Below the pieces are notes generated by a model. That model had not been told where the DNA came from. It did no database searches and was given only the letters and a program-made list of their open reading frames with translations. The position numbers were made by a program, and so were the translations under genes. Below, piece by piece: positions 26,029-36,500 of a stretch of 64,000 bases of DNA. The stretch is from Clostridia bacterium (GTDB lineage Bacteria; Bacillota; Clostridia; Oscillospirales; Acutalibacteraceae): positions 1-64,000 of the forward strand of contig JAGBHV010000073.1 in assembly GCA_017935325.1 (NCBI GenBank), written 5' to 3'. Numbering within the stretch: the first letter of the stretch is position 1; each line of letters starts with the position of its first letter.

Positions 26029-26053
26029 CTATATATCATCAGGCTTTCACCTG

Positions 26054-26851
26054 TTATTTTATGAATCTACTATTAATTGAATTGCCATGGTGCATTGGTC
26101 CTGACCCTTTGCCGAGATTAAGAAAAGCGGACAATGAATCAGATATATATTCTTTAGCTCTTCTTATTGAATCATGCATTCCATAGCCTTTCGCAAGATT
26201 TGAAGCGATGGCACTTGAAAGCGTACAGCCGGTGCCGTGGGTGTTAGGGTTGTCAATTCTTCTGCCTGAAAACCAGACAAATGAGTCACCATCAAAATAC
26301 AAATCATTTGCATCATTGATTCTGTGACCACCTTTTAAAAGAACATCACAACAACAGTTTTCATAAATTATTTTTGCACCTTCAACCATATCCTCTGAAG
26401 AATTGATTCTTATACCCGACAATACTTCAGCTTCCGGAATATTCGGTGTAACCAAATCGCAAATCGGCAAAAGATATTTTTTTATCGCTTCAACAGAATC
26501 AGAGGACGATAAATCTGCTCCGCTTGTAGACACCATTACAGGGTCAAGAACGATATTTTTTGCTTTGTAGTATTTTAACTTATCAGCAATTACTTTCACC
26601 ATTCCCGGGCTGCTTACCATACCGATTTTTACAGCATCAGGAAAAATATCTTCAAACACAGCTTCAAGCTGTGCTGACAAAAAGTCGCATGTGACCTCTT
26701 GAATAGCAATAACTTTTGTTGTGTTTTGTGCAGTAAGAGATGTAATTACGCTCATTGCGTAAACACCATTTGCAAGTGCTGTTTTAATGTCAGCCTGAAT
26801 GCCTGCACCGCCTGACGAATCACTGCCTGCAACAGATAACATAGTTTTCAT
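26054..26851 (-). CDS. thiD: hydroxymethylpyrimidine/phosphomethylpyrimidine kinase
   Basis: ThiD phosphorylates HMP twice to HMP-pyrophosphate, the pyrimidine half of thiamin. This ribokinase-like enzyme of 265 residues starts MLSVAGSDSSGGAGIQADIK, the substrate motif. It also has SVITSLTAQNT, VLDPVMVSTSG, and the C-terminal anion hole NTHGTGCTLSSAIASNLA. GAGGTGA precedes the ATG. A TPP riboswitch and attenuator lie upstream; thiW, thiM and thiE follow after the structured leader. Confidence 0.94.
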   Translation of the reverse strand: MKTMLSVAGSDSSGGAGIQADIKTALANGVYAMSVITSLTAQNTTKVIAIQEVTCDFLSAQLEAVFEDIFPDAVKIGMVSSPGMVKVIADKLKYYKAKNIVLDPVMVSTSGADLSSSDSVEAIKKYLLPICDLVTPNIPEAEVLSGIRINSSEDMVEGAKIIYENCCCDVLLKGGHRINDANDLYFDGDSFVWFSGRRIDNPNTHGTGCTLSSAIASNLAKGYGMHDSIRRAKEYISDSLSAFLNLGKGSGPMHHGNSINSRFIK

Positions 26852-26883
26852 AAACGTTTCACCTCATTTTTTTGATGAAAACG

Positions 26884-26919
26884 CAATAAAAAATGCCTTT
26901 ACACCGCAGTGTAAAGGCA
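26884..26919 (-). terminator. attenuator terminator of the thiD riboswitch
   Basis: TGCCTTTACAC (26894-26904) pairs perfectly with GTGTAAAGGCA (26909-26919) around CGCA, followed on the minus strand by TTTTTTATTG. It lies between the TPP aptamer and thiD, as expected for transcriptional control. Confidence 0.88.
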
Positions 26920-26933
26920 ATGAGAACATTATC

Positions 26934-27015
26934 GCGCTTTCCCTACGATGGTATTAACCAACAGGTTCAAAGGGTCAGGTTTTAACCTTCTCAACTCCGA
27001 GGAGTCCCCCTAGCA
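26934..27015 (-). promoter_or_regulatory. TPP riboswitch
   Basis: The minus strand reads AGGGGGACTCC, then GTTGAGAAGG, AACCTGACCC, TTTGAACCTGTTGG, TAATACCATCGTAGGGAAA. These are the TPP-aptamer elements: the GGGG-GC-like start, the (C/T)TGAGA bulge, ACCC, GAACCTG and CGTAGGGAA. It is followed by an intrinsic terminator and thiD, so thiamin pyrophosphate should switch off transcription. Confidence 0.93.
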
Positions 27016-27021
27016 AAAAAT

Positions 27022-27050
27022 ATTCTATCACTTAAATGCGAATTTGTCAA
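27022..27050 (-). promoter_or_regulatory. promoter of the thiamin operon
   Basis: Minus-strand TTGACA (27050-27045) and TAGAAT (27027-27022) are separated by 17 bases, directly upstream of the TPP aptamer. Confidence 0.8.
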
Positions 27051-27056
27051 CAAAAA

Positions 27057-27081
27057 TCGCCAAGGAAATAATCCTTGGCGA
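27057..27081 (-). terminator. terminator of the FIVAR/dockerin adhesin gene
   Basis: TCGCCAAGGA (27057-27066) pairs with TCCTTGGCGA (27072-27081) around AATAA. T-rich sequence flanks it on both strands. Confidence 0.85.
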
Positions 27082-27089
27082 TAATTTTT

Positions 27090-30000
27090 TTAGAATGCCA
27101 TGTTTGCAATATTGATTACGACTGTAAGGTCGATAGCGTCAAGCCAACCGTCTTCACAGAGGTCAATTGCTGCCATTATGTATTCTGTTTCGGGTTCTTC
27201 AAATTCATTGATAAGTGCTGCAACGATTGTTACGTCAATAGCATCAACGAATGCGTCACCATTTGAGTCACCATCAACAATGATTACATACTCTTTCACA
27301 AGTTCATCACCGTCAAAGTGCTGAACGAGTGTACCTGTACCGTAACCATTTACTGTGGGTGTTACAACAATTCTTGTATCTTTGCCGTAAACATCAAACT
27401 GTGAAGTGATTTCGTCTTCTGACCAGATATCTGAAAGACCTCTGATGTAAGCTTTATCATTGATTGTTGCTACTGAGTCTGCTTTGAGAACAATTGTTGA
27501 AACAAAGTCAAGTTCTTCTGTTGCTGCAACGATTGCATCTGCATAACCATTAACTGTTTCCTGCATTGTAATATCAAGATTATAGTCAACTGCATCAATT
27601 GCATTGTTGAGAGCATCTACAGTAGACTGCTTAAGTTCAATGCCTGTTGCCTGCATCTCAGCAAGTTTTTCTGCTGCTGCAGTTTTTGCATCTTCTACTG
27701 ATGTGTAGTCAGCTGCTTTTTTATTAAGTTTGCCGATTGCTTCACGGATTGCTGCTGCATAGCCGTTAACTGTTTCCTGTTCGAGGATATTAAGACCATA
27801 TACAACATCAGCAATTGCTTCATCAACGATTTCGAAGTTTGTATAGATGTCTCTGTTAAGAGCATTTGCTTCGCCGATTGCAGCTTCAACATCTGCATAG
27901 CTTGCATCTGCCCATGCTGATTTGAGAGCTTCAAGCTTAGCATTGTAGTTATCAATTGCTTCGAGTGCTGCTGCATCATCAAGAATTGTGAGACTGTCAG
28001 CATTTGCAATTATATCTTCGATAACTGCAAGAGCGTCTTCATATTCAGCATAAACTTCAGGAATATAATATGTTGAATCATATTCGGGAGTTACAGCGAT
28101 TGCTGCTTCAAGATCAGCAAGTTTTGAGAAGGGTTTGAGTTCAAGAGCTGCATGTGCATCAATGATATCCTGTGCAAGACCATCAACGATATCCTGTTCT
28201 GAAAGAATCCAATAATGGTCGCCCCATTCTTCAAGTGCTGCGAGAGCATCTTTATATGCCTGATATGTTCCTTCATCATAATACTCTTCGTCCATTGTTT
28301 CAAGGTCAAGAGCTTTCTCAAGAAGTGTAAGGTCTGCAGGAACATACTGCATATTATCAAGAGCATCTCTGAGGTTATTGATAAGCATCAATGCTTCTTC
28401 ATCATTTCTGATGTCAAGTTCTGCACCTGAATAGATGTATGATTCAAGTTCAATATATGCATTCCAGAAGTTTTCAACTGATTTAGGTGTATATTCATCA
28501 TCAGCGCCTTCATAGAACCATGTGCCGAGTGCTTCGTCAGCAAGTTCCTGATATGAGAAGGGTTTGAATTCGAGAAGTTCAATAGCCGCATAGATATTAT
28601 CTGCTGCTTCAAGGATTCTGTCGTTATCAGCGATTGTAAGATCTTCTTCAGCGAGAATATCATTACCTGCATCAACTGCTGCCTGATATTCTGCATATGT
28701 TTCATCTGTATAGAAGCTTGAATCATATTCAAGTTCTGTATTTAATGCATCTTCAAGGGGAGTTGTATCAGCACCCTTGAGTTTAAGTTCCTTGCGATAC
28801 TGATTGAGGTTGAAGATAAGGTCCATACCTTCAGCGTCATCAAGGAAAGTAGGATTGCTGTTCTTGAATTCTACAAGAGCATCGTAAGCATCTGTATATG
28901 CTTTATAAGAATCTTCTGTATAGAAGCTTTCTTCATACTCAAGCTCTGCTGAAAGTGCTGCATCCATCTGAGCTTTGTATGAGAAAGGTCTGAGTGTAAG
29001 ACCATTATATGCTTTTATGATTGCATCTGCTGCTGCGTTGATTCTGAAATCATCGGCAATTGTAAGACCGCTTTCATCGAGGATTGCCTGGCCTTTCGTT
29101 ACTGCATCTGCATATGCTTCGTAAGTTGCTGCTGCGTAATAGTCTGAAGGATATTCAGGAGCAAGTGCAAGTGCATCTTCAAGAGGTTTGGTTGTTGCAG
29201 GTAAAAGTTCAAGTGCTTTGAAAGCGTCATTGATAGCTTTTGTTGCTGCATCAATTGTGGGCTGATCCTTAATTGTGTACTCACCTTCGTGAGTAACTAC
29301 CTCGTTACCTACTGCAACTGCATCTGCATATGCTTTGTAAGAATCTACTGTGTAGAATGATTCCTGATAAGCAGGGGTCTGAACAAGCGCTGCTTTAAGT
29401 TCTGTGAAGTTTGCAGGTGAATTGGGGTCTTTAACCTCAATACTTACAGTTGCTTTTGTAAGGTCAATTGCCTGACCTGTTGTAATAACATTATTACTTA
29501 CTTCAGATGTTTCATAACGACCAATAAAGAGCTTACCTGTCTTATTTGAATCTGTTTTAAGGAATGCTTCGTCAACCCAGATTCTTGCTTTATAGTTACC
29601 AACTGTAAAGTTCTCTTTAACGAGGAACTGAAGAGTAACAACTTTCTGTGCAGGTTCAAGAATCTGTGCTTCGCCACTGATTTTTGAATCAGGAGAAAGA
29701 GTTACAAGTGCATATTTCCACTGTGATTTGTCTTCTGCTGTATAGCTTGAAGGATAACCTTTAGCAGGGCTGTTTATGTTACCGCCCTGAGTTGAAGCTT
29801 CAGCATATGAACCTTCAAATGAATATGCATCCTGTACTGTTGAGCCTACAAGCTGATAGAAGTTAGTATCATAAAGTACGGGGATTGAAGATGATGCTGT
29901 ATAATAATCTGTTCCGACAAGAACTGATACAGTTACAATGTCACCGGGATATGATACGCTTCTGTCTGCTGTGATTTCAATTGAAGCCTTATGAATTGCT

Positions 30001-33000
30001 TCAGCATATGAGAACTGTGCGTAAGCTGCTCTTACCTGAACTGCCAATGCTGCAATTTCAGCTTCCTGTTTAATTGTGTATGTACGGTCAAGTGAAGCTA
30101 CAAGTGCTTCGAATTCATCAATACTTTCCTGAGAAATAGGAGGATCATTACGTTCGATAATTGCGCGACCTTCTTCGATTGCTTTATCAACGTCAGAATA
30201 GTCACCTGTGAGATATGTAAGACCTGCAATTGCTTCAGTAAGAGCATTCTGGTAACCAAGAACAGTTGCCTGATCCTTAGCTTTAAGGTTCCAGTTGATT
30301 GAATCTAAGACATAGTTAAGCTGAGTAATTGATTTTTCTGTATACTGAGATTTGAGAACTTCTTCTGAAGGAACAGATTTAGCGAGTGCATCCAATTCAG
30401 TATAGTCTGCTTCTGCTTCAACAAGGTCAAGCATTTTTGTTGTGATATCAAAAGCATATCCGTTAACTACGTCCTGCTGTTCTTTAGTAAGATCCCAGTT
30501 GATACCATCAATAACAGCCTGAACTGCATTGACTGTCTGAGGTGTGTAGTGGTTGGGGTCGAGAGCCTTAAATCTGTCAATTGCTGCATTTACACGATCA
30601 TAGTCAGCGGGGCCGGGCTTAAGGTTGTTGATAGCATTCTGAATGTCAGAAGCCATTCTGTCAACATCAGCCTGACGGTTAACGCCAAGACCATATTCAA
30701 CTGCTTCAAGGGCTGCATCAAGAACTGCAAGAGTTTCCTTTGACCAGTAATCTCTGTTAACAGTATCAGCTCTTGAAACTGCGATTGTAACATTAGTATA
30801 ATCGGCAGGTTCAAATTCGAGGCTATCCAAAGCATCTCTGATAGCTGCGGCATAGTTATTAACTTCGTCCTGCTTGTCAACTTTAAGACCATATACAACA
30901 GCACCGAATGCGTCATCAACACGTTTGATTGATTCAGCAGTAATCTGGCTGAGATCTGTTGCATTATATTCTTCAAGGTATTCTTCGATTAAAGAATAAT
31001 CAGCATCATACATAGCAAGATTATCAACTGCTGCCTGAACAGAATCTCTCATTGCATCGATTTCATTCTGACGAGTGATACCGATTTCATCATAACCTTC
31101 ACAAGCAGCTGCTGCATCTTTCGCAGCCTGATATGTTTCGGGGCTGTAATATTCTTCTACAAGATTATCAACAAACTCAAGAAGTGCTTCAAGTTCTGAA
31201 TAATCTGCGGGAAGCTCTTCAAGGTCTTCAATAGCCTGATTAATCTGTACAACGTAATTATCAACTACATCCTGTTTGCTTACATTAAGAGTATAGTCGA
31301 TGTTTCTGAGAATATCACGGAGATTTGCATAAGAATCTGCTGTGTAGTTTGATGCAGGATAAGCCTGTGCTCTTGTGACTGCATCGTTAACTGCTGTGTA
31401 ATCAGCGGGTTTGTATTTAAGATTTTCAAGAGCCTCATTAAGTACAGCTGTCATTTCGTCAACTTTTTCCTGCTCTGTAATCTTAACATTCCAATCGATT
31501 GCGTTCATTGCTGCTTTAACAGCTGAAAAATCGAGATATTTATCGATTTCTGCTTCTGCAGCCTGAGCTCTTGCGTATGCTTCGTTTAACTCATCATAAT
31601 CTGCAAGTCTGTAATCAAGTGCATCAATTGCATCGTAGATTTCTTTTTCCCATTCATCAACCTGAGGCTGATAAAGAACGCTGAATCCAAGCTGGATTTT
31701 GCCTGTGGGATTTGTTGTTGCATCATAGATTGAAATCGCCTGCATAAGATTTGCATAGCTTTCATCTGTATAAAGACCTTTATTTTCTTCATATGCAAGT
31801 GCTGCTTCACGAGCTTCTTCAACTGCTGAGTAGTCTGCTTCTGCAAGAACAAGACCATTATAAGCATTTGTAAGTGTAGTGATAGCAGCATTGATATCAG
31901 CCTGAGTTGCTCTGGGGTTCTGAAGAACGGTCTGAGCACCCAGCATTGCTGCTTCATAAGCAGAGAAACCTGCTGAATAGTACCAGGACTGGGGATTCAC
32001 GCCTTTGTAAGCTGCTGTTGTAAGGGGTGACTCCGGTGTATTATTGTGGAGAATATCATTAATTAGTGCACGAAGTTCACCTTTATTAACTGTGTGAATT
32101 CTAAGACCTACAGGGAAACTTGTGGCATTAGCTGCACCCTGATAAGAAGACTTAAGATTAGTAATAATTGTATACTCTGCACCGTCAATAATATCAGAGC
32201 CTGTGAAAGCTGTTACATACTGGTCTGCTACTGCCATTGTGCCCTTCTGTACAATTGTACCGAGTTCACTGTCACCTGTACCAACAAGGCTGCCATCTGC
32301 CTGAACATTACCTTTGGTTACACCGACACCATCAAGATTCTGTGTTTCATTACCACCGATTTTTTCCACCTTTGTAACTGCATAACGGAGATTCAAATCA
32401 GAGAATGAATCTGTAACACTTGTGTCAACATAAACATCGGCATAAGGACGTCGGTCGTTTATGTTATATCTGAGAGTTTCGTCTTCAGTTCTTGTGCTGC
32501 TGTCTCTCATAACACTGTATGTTGCATAGTCAGCAGAAGATCTGAGAACAAAAGTGTTAGAGCTTGCATTAAAGTAACCACGGTTGTCTGTACTGCTTGT
32601 TGTGAAAGATTCAAGACTACCATATGTATTTATACCGATAACACGAGTAGCTGCAGACACACCTGCATAATAGTTTGCACCCCAACCGAACAGACCTGAT
32701 TCATATTTTGATTCAGTTGTTACGTGAGTACCTGCATGCTGAGCAATACTTTCAACATAAGAATATGCACTGCTTGTGTATTGCTTGCCATTATAGTTGT
32801 ATGTGATTTTAAATCTTAATGTATCACCTACGTTAGCTGTACCACTTGCGACAATCCATGTGTACGAATTATCAGCTGAATTGAATGTGGGAACACTCAT
32901 AACTACATTAGATGCAGCTGAATTATTATTTACGCAAGTAATCTGAGGAACTTCTGAGGGAAGATCCTTGAAAGAGATTGTAACTGTAGGATAAGATGCT

Positions 33001-33305
33001 TCTTCGTTGATGTTACCAACGTTTGCGAGTGAGTTTTTCTCATAACCACCGTTCATTGCAGGAATACCCGAAGGTGTTGCAGGAACAATAGTTGTACCCG
33101 GCTGGTAAGAATAAAGACCTGAAGCAACTCTGATAACCTGTGTGCTTGTTGCAACAGCACCTGCATCAGGTAAGATTTTTGCTTCGTCCGCACTGAGAAT
33201 GCTTGCAGCACCATCAGCTGCAAATGCCACAAATCCTGTCTGGAAAACGGACATAAGCATTACTGCTGAAAGAAGCAAACTGATTATTTTTTTGCTTTTT
33301 TTCAT
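27090..33305 (-). CDS. giant secreted FIVAR-repeat protein with cohesin-like module and C-terminal dockerin
   Basis: An exported protein of about 2071 residues. The ATG at 33305 follows GGAGG by eight bases and opens a signal peptide (SKKIISLLLSAVMLMSVFQT); a GTG five codons earlier overlaps that site. A unique region (about 30-430) is followed by about nine FIVAR-like helical repeats of ~70 residues, typically starting ADYxxVxxA. At ~1105-1295 there is a beta-sandwich resembling a cohesin or carbohydrate-binding fold (SIEITADRSVSYPGDIVTVS, VTLQFLVKENFTVGNY). About nine more FIVAR-like repeats follow, with YTxxSYKAY motifs, and then a type I dockerin (DSNGDAFVDAIDV and DLCEDGWLDAIDL). No catalytic site is seen. 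It is likely a long stalk or scaffold; having both cohesin-like and dockerin modules suggests chain assembly (inference). Confidence 0.87.
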   Translation of the reverse strand: MKKSKKIISLLLSAVMLMSVFQTGFVAFAADGAASILSADEAKILPDAGAVATSTQVIRVASGLYSYQPGTTIVPATPSGIPAMNGGYEKNSLANVGNINEEASYPTVTISFKDLPSEVPQITCVNNNSAASNVVMSVPTFNSADNSYTWIVASGTANVGDTLRFKITYNYNGKQYTSSAYSYVESIAQHAGTHVTTESKYESGLFGWGANYYAGVSAATRVIGINTYGSLESFTTSSTDNRGYFNASSNTFVLRSSADYATYSVMRDSSTRTEDETLRYNINDRRPYADVYVDTSVTDSFSDLNLRYAVTKVEKIGGNETQNLDGVGVTKGNVQADGSLVGTGDSELGTIVQKGTMAVADQYVTAFTGSDIIDGAEYTIITNLKSSYQGAANATSFPVGLRIHTVNKGELRALINDILHNNTPESPLTTAAYKGVNPQSWYYSAGFSAYEAAMLGAQTVLQNPRATQADINAAITTLTNAYNGLVLAEADYSAVEEAREAALAYEENKGLYTDESYANLMQAISIYDATTNPTGKIQLGFSVLYQPQVDEWEKEIYDAIDALDYRLADYDELNEAYARAQAAEAEIDKYLDFSAVKAAMNAIDWNVKITEQEKVDEMTAVLNEALENLKYKPADYTAVNDAVTRAQAYPASNYTADSYANLRDILRNIDYTLNVSKQDVVDNYVVQINQAIEDLEELPADYSELEALLEFVDNLVEEYYSPETYQAAKDAAAACEGYDEIGITRQNEIDAMRDSVQAAVDNLAMYDADYSLIEEYLEEYNATDLSQITAESIKRVDDAFGAVVYGLKVDKQDEVNNYAAAIRDALDSLEFEPADYTNVTIAVSRADTVNRDYWSKETLAVLDAALEAVEYGLGVNRQADVDRMASDIQNAINNLKPGPADYDRVNAAIDRFKALDPNHYTPQTVNAVQAVIDGINWDLTKEQQDVVNGYAFDITTKMLDLVEAEADYTELDALAKSVPSEEVLKSQYTEKSITQLNYVLDSINWNLKAKDQATVLGYQNALTEAIAGLTYLTGDYSDVDKAIEEGRAIIERNDPPISQESIDEFEALVASLDRTYTIKQEAEIAALAVQVRAAYAQFSYAEAIHKASIEITADRSVSYPGDIVTVSVLVGTDYYTASSSIPVLYDTNFYQLVGSTVQDAYSFEGSYAEASTQGGNINSPAKGYPSSYTAEDKSQWKYALVTLSPDSKISGEAQILEPAQKVVTLQFLVKENFTVGNYKARIWVDEAFLKTDSNKTGKLFIGRYETSEVSNNVITTGQAIDLTKATVSIEVKDPNSPANFTELKAALVQTPAYQESFYTVDSYKAYADAVAVGNEVVTHEGEYTIKDQPTIDAATKAINDAFKALELLPATTKPLEDALALAPEYPSDYYAAATYEAYADAVTKGQAILDESGLTIADDFRINAAADAIIKAYNGLTLRPFSYKAQMDAALSAELEYEESFYTEDSYKAYTDAYDALVEFKNSNPTFLDDAEGMDLIFNLNQYRKELKLKGADTTPLEDALNTELEYDSSFYTDETYAEYQAAVDAGNDILAEEDLTIADNDRILEAADNIYAAIELLEFKPFSYQELADEALGTWFYEGADDEYTPKSVENFWNAYIELESYIYSGAELDIRNDEEALMLINNLRDALDNMQYVPADLTLLEKALDLETMDEEYYDEGTYQAYKDALAALEEWGDHYWILSEQDIVDGLAQDIIDAHAALELKPFSKLADLEAAIAVTPEYDSTYYIPEVYAEYEDALAVIEDIIANADSLTILDDAAALEAIDNYNAKLEALKSAWADASYADVEAAIGEANALNRDIYTNFEIVDEAIADVVYGLNILEQETVNGYAAAIREAIGKLNKKAADYTSVEDAKTAAAEKLAEMQATGIELKQSTVDALNNAIDAVDYNLDITMQETVNGYADAIVAATEELDFVSTIVLKADSVATINDKAYIRGLSDIWSEDEITSQFDVYGKDTRIVVTPTVNGYGTGTLVQHFDGDELVKEYVIIVDGDSNGDAFVDAIDVTIVAALINEFEEPETEYIMAAIDLCEDGWLDAIDLTVVINIANMAF

Positions 33306-33335
33306 AGTTGATACCTCCACTTGTAATCAAACTAA

Positions 33336-33383
33336 GATATAGTTATCCACTAAAACTATATCACACTTAAATGTTAATGTCAA
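33336..33383 (-). promoter_or_regulatory. promoter of the FIVAR adhesin gene with overlapping palindrome
   Basis: Minus-strand TTGACA (33383-33378) and TATAGT (33360-33355) are 17 bases apart. GATATAGTT (33336-33344) and AACTATATC (33354-33362) form a perfect 9-9-9 inverted repeat that covers the -10 element and the likely start site. It could be an operator or a 5' mRNA hairpin. Confidence 0.7.
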
Positions 33384-33480
33384 CAATTAAAACCCAAATT
33401 AATCAATTTTTTGTCCGTTTTTCATTTAATATACACAATATATTGCGCTGAAATTTGTATAAAGACCATAGATATAAATA

Positions 33481-33509
33481 AGAAAAAGGCAGATAAACTG
33501 CCTTTTTCT
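33481..33509 (-). terminator. terminator of the papain-family protease gene
   Basis: AGAAAAAGGCAG (33481-33492) pairs with CTGCCTTTTTCT (33498-33509) around ATAAA, touching the stop codon of the gene. The flanks are A/T runs. Confidence 0.82.
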
Positions 33510-36500
33510 TACCATAAACTATGTATTTTTTTAACATGTCGGAGGATTTTATTATAATCCACAACATTAATTTTAGAATTAAAATCAACGTCAGCACATA
33601 TAAGTTCATATCCTGTAAGAGCTTCTGTCTTTTTTACATGCCTTAAAACTTTGTTATAATCAACAACTGTTATCCTGCCATCACCTGTCACATCACCTAT
33701 GGGACAGATTTTAAAATCAAAATCCCCTGCTTTTATTACCACATTTTCGTATTCACGTGTAGCATGGTTATTTTTAGAAATGCGCACAGTATAAACACCT
33801 GACAAAATGCTTTCTATAATGTATGTAACATTATTACCTTTTGTTGTGAAAGAATAACAAACATCACTTTCACCATATCTGATAAACTCAACTGTAATTT
33901 CATCAGTTTCTGAAAGGTAACTTGTAATATTAATTGTAGCAGAAATTACAGACGGTGCATCAACATATTCTGAAATAAAACTTTCACCGCAGACAGTGCA
34001 TGTTTTTGTAATATAACCTTTTTCTGTTTCTGTAGGCAAAGTTACTTCTTCTTTATACAGATGACCTTTAGCATCAACTGTTATCTTCTTACGCGAAAGT
34101 TCTTTATTACATACTGTGCAGTAAACTACTTCCTCATATGAACCTTCGTTTACACAATCAGGTTCAACTTTATTTTCAATTACTGTTTTGCCCTCTGAAT
34201 GTCCGAGTGCATCAATTGAAACTGTATTGCGTGAAAGTTCTTCATTACATACTGTGCAGTAAACTACTTCATCATAAGAGCCTTCATTTTCACAATCGGG
34301 GTCGATTTCGTTTTCAATTACTGTTTCACCCTCTGTATGTCCGAGTGCGTCAATTGAAACTGTATTGCGTGAAAGTTCTTCATTACATACTGTGCAGTAA
34401 ACTACTTCATCATATGAACCTTCATTTTCACAATCGGGGTCGATTTCGTTTTCAATTACTGTTTCACCCTCTGTGTGTCCGAGTGCGTCAATTATAATTG
34501 TAGTGCGTGAAAGCTCTTTATTACATACTGTGCAATAAACTACTTCATCATAAGAGCCTTCATTTTCACAATCGGGGTCGATTTCGCTTTCGATTACTGT
34601 TTCACCCTCTGAATGTCCGAGCGACGGAATTGATTCTTCAATTCTGTCACCGCATGAACATTTTCTTACTTTCAAGCCTTCTGTTTCACAGGTAGGTTCA
34701 ATTTCAGTTACCCAATCACCGTGGTTATGCCCTGTTGCAGGAATAACAACTGTTTCGGGTTCATTGATACATGATTCTTCTTCAAATACATCACCACAAA
34801 GCAGGCAAGTATAATATTCAATATTACCGCTTTCGGTGTGAGTAGGTTCAACCCTTTCAGTTTTAATCAGACTTTCCAGCGGATGCCAGTATGCATAAAC
34901 CATAACTTCGTCTTCGGTTACAAGGTTTTCTGCATTTTCGTCTGTATACAGTTTTCCGCATTCACATTCATAATAAGGAATGTTACCGTCCGTATAACAA
35001 GTTGCTTCAACACCGGCATTAAAAGTGAGATGTTCAGCGCAGTTATGATCAACTGACCACACAACGTAAAGTATCGAGTTTGCTGTTGGAACACCACTGT
35101 AAGGAACTTTATGTTTTGAATCTGCAAAAATCTCTGCAGTCATTCCCGGCTTTTCAGCTTCAGCAAGTTCTTTGATACTGTCTTTTGAATTTGCATAAAC
35201 ATAAACGCTTGAATAATCGGATGTATCAAAAAGGTCAATTTTATAAATTATTTCGTCTTCAGATTTAAGGAATGTTGTTTTTCCGTCACGTTTTGTCCAG
35301 ATGTTCTTTCTTAAGTTTATATTACCTTCATCAAGATAGAAGGCCGCAAGACCATTTGCAAAATATTTGCTGTTAAGGGGTGTGATACCATCGCTGTAAC
35401 CATTATATATAGGGTCAAGTGAAGAAGAAATTACATAACTGTTTGTAACTTCACCGCCATCATCTTCGCCGATGAATGAACCTGCATCGTATTCACCCGC
35501 GACATCGCAGACAGAATATGAATGTGAAATCTCTCCTGCATTTATACCGACAAGACCGCCTATAGATTCTTCACCTGAAACAGAGCCTGTTGAATAACAG
35601 TAAATAATTTTACCTTCGTTATAACCGCAGATTGCACCAACGCCGTAGACACCGTTTACAGTAATATCTTCAACACCTAATTTGCTGATTTCAGCGTTTT
35701 CGGGAAGAACTGAAAATACACCTGTGTAGTCTGATTCAGAATCAATAACACCGTTTTTAAGAACATATCCGTTACCGAGGAAAAAGCCTTTGAAGGGATT
35801 TTTTTCTGTACCTACAGGAATGATTTCTCCACCGTTAAAATCAATATCAGCCATAAGATTGATGTTTCTGCCTTCAAAGCTTTCACCATTTGCAACACGC
35901 TGTGCGAAAGCATTGAATTCTTCTGCGGTTCTGATTTCAAGGGTATTATCAGGCACTGTGAAAGCTTTTACGCAGACGTTGTTGTAGTTAATAGGGTTAT
36001 TTCCGTTTTCGTCTGTAAGTATCGGTTCACTCCAACCTAACTCTTTACCATTTTTAGCAAGAGTGAAAAAGCTCTGACCTGATTCACTTGAATAAAAACG
36101 GTCATAAGCACCATCAAAAAATTTACTTTGACCCTCAACAGGAATGATTATCTGAGAACCTCCACTCTCAGGCACAGTCATTCTGACTACTACTGAAAAT
36201 GTTTCACCTTTGCTTATGGGAACAACCTGATCAAGCTTGATTTTATGGTAACCGCTGTATTTTGCAACACCGCTTGTTACTACAGGAAACTTAGTGCCAC
36301 CCTCAACAGGACTTTCACCGCCTTTGGTTACATTTTTATAAACAGAGATTTCATAAGTAACATTATCCTGTTCTTCAGCGGTATAGAAGCCAACAGATTC
36401 AATTGCTTCACTTTTTTCAGCAGTAAAAACATTTGCCACTGAACCATCATAATATCCAGGAACACCTATCATTGCCTGATAACCAAATCCGTCATATTGA

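Noticed and set aside
25873..26030. Second TPP riboswitch before thiW
   Set aside because: The minus strand lacks CTGAGA, ACCC, GAACCTGA and CGTAGGGAA, all of which are clear in the element at 26934-27015.
34138..34695. Plus-strand ORFs with repeated LHFHNRGRFRF segments
   Set aside because: They are the antisense of the 138-base repeats in the protease gene and have no ribosome site.
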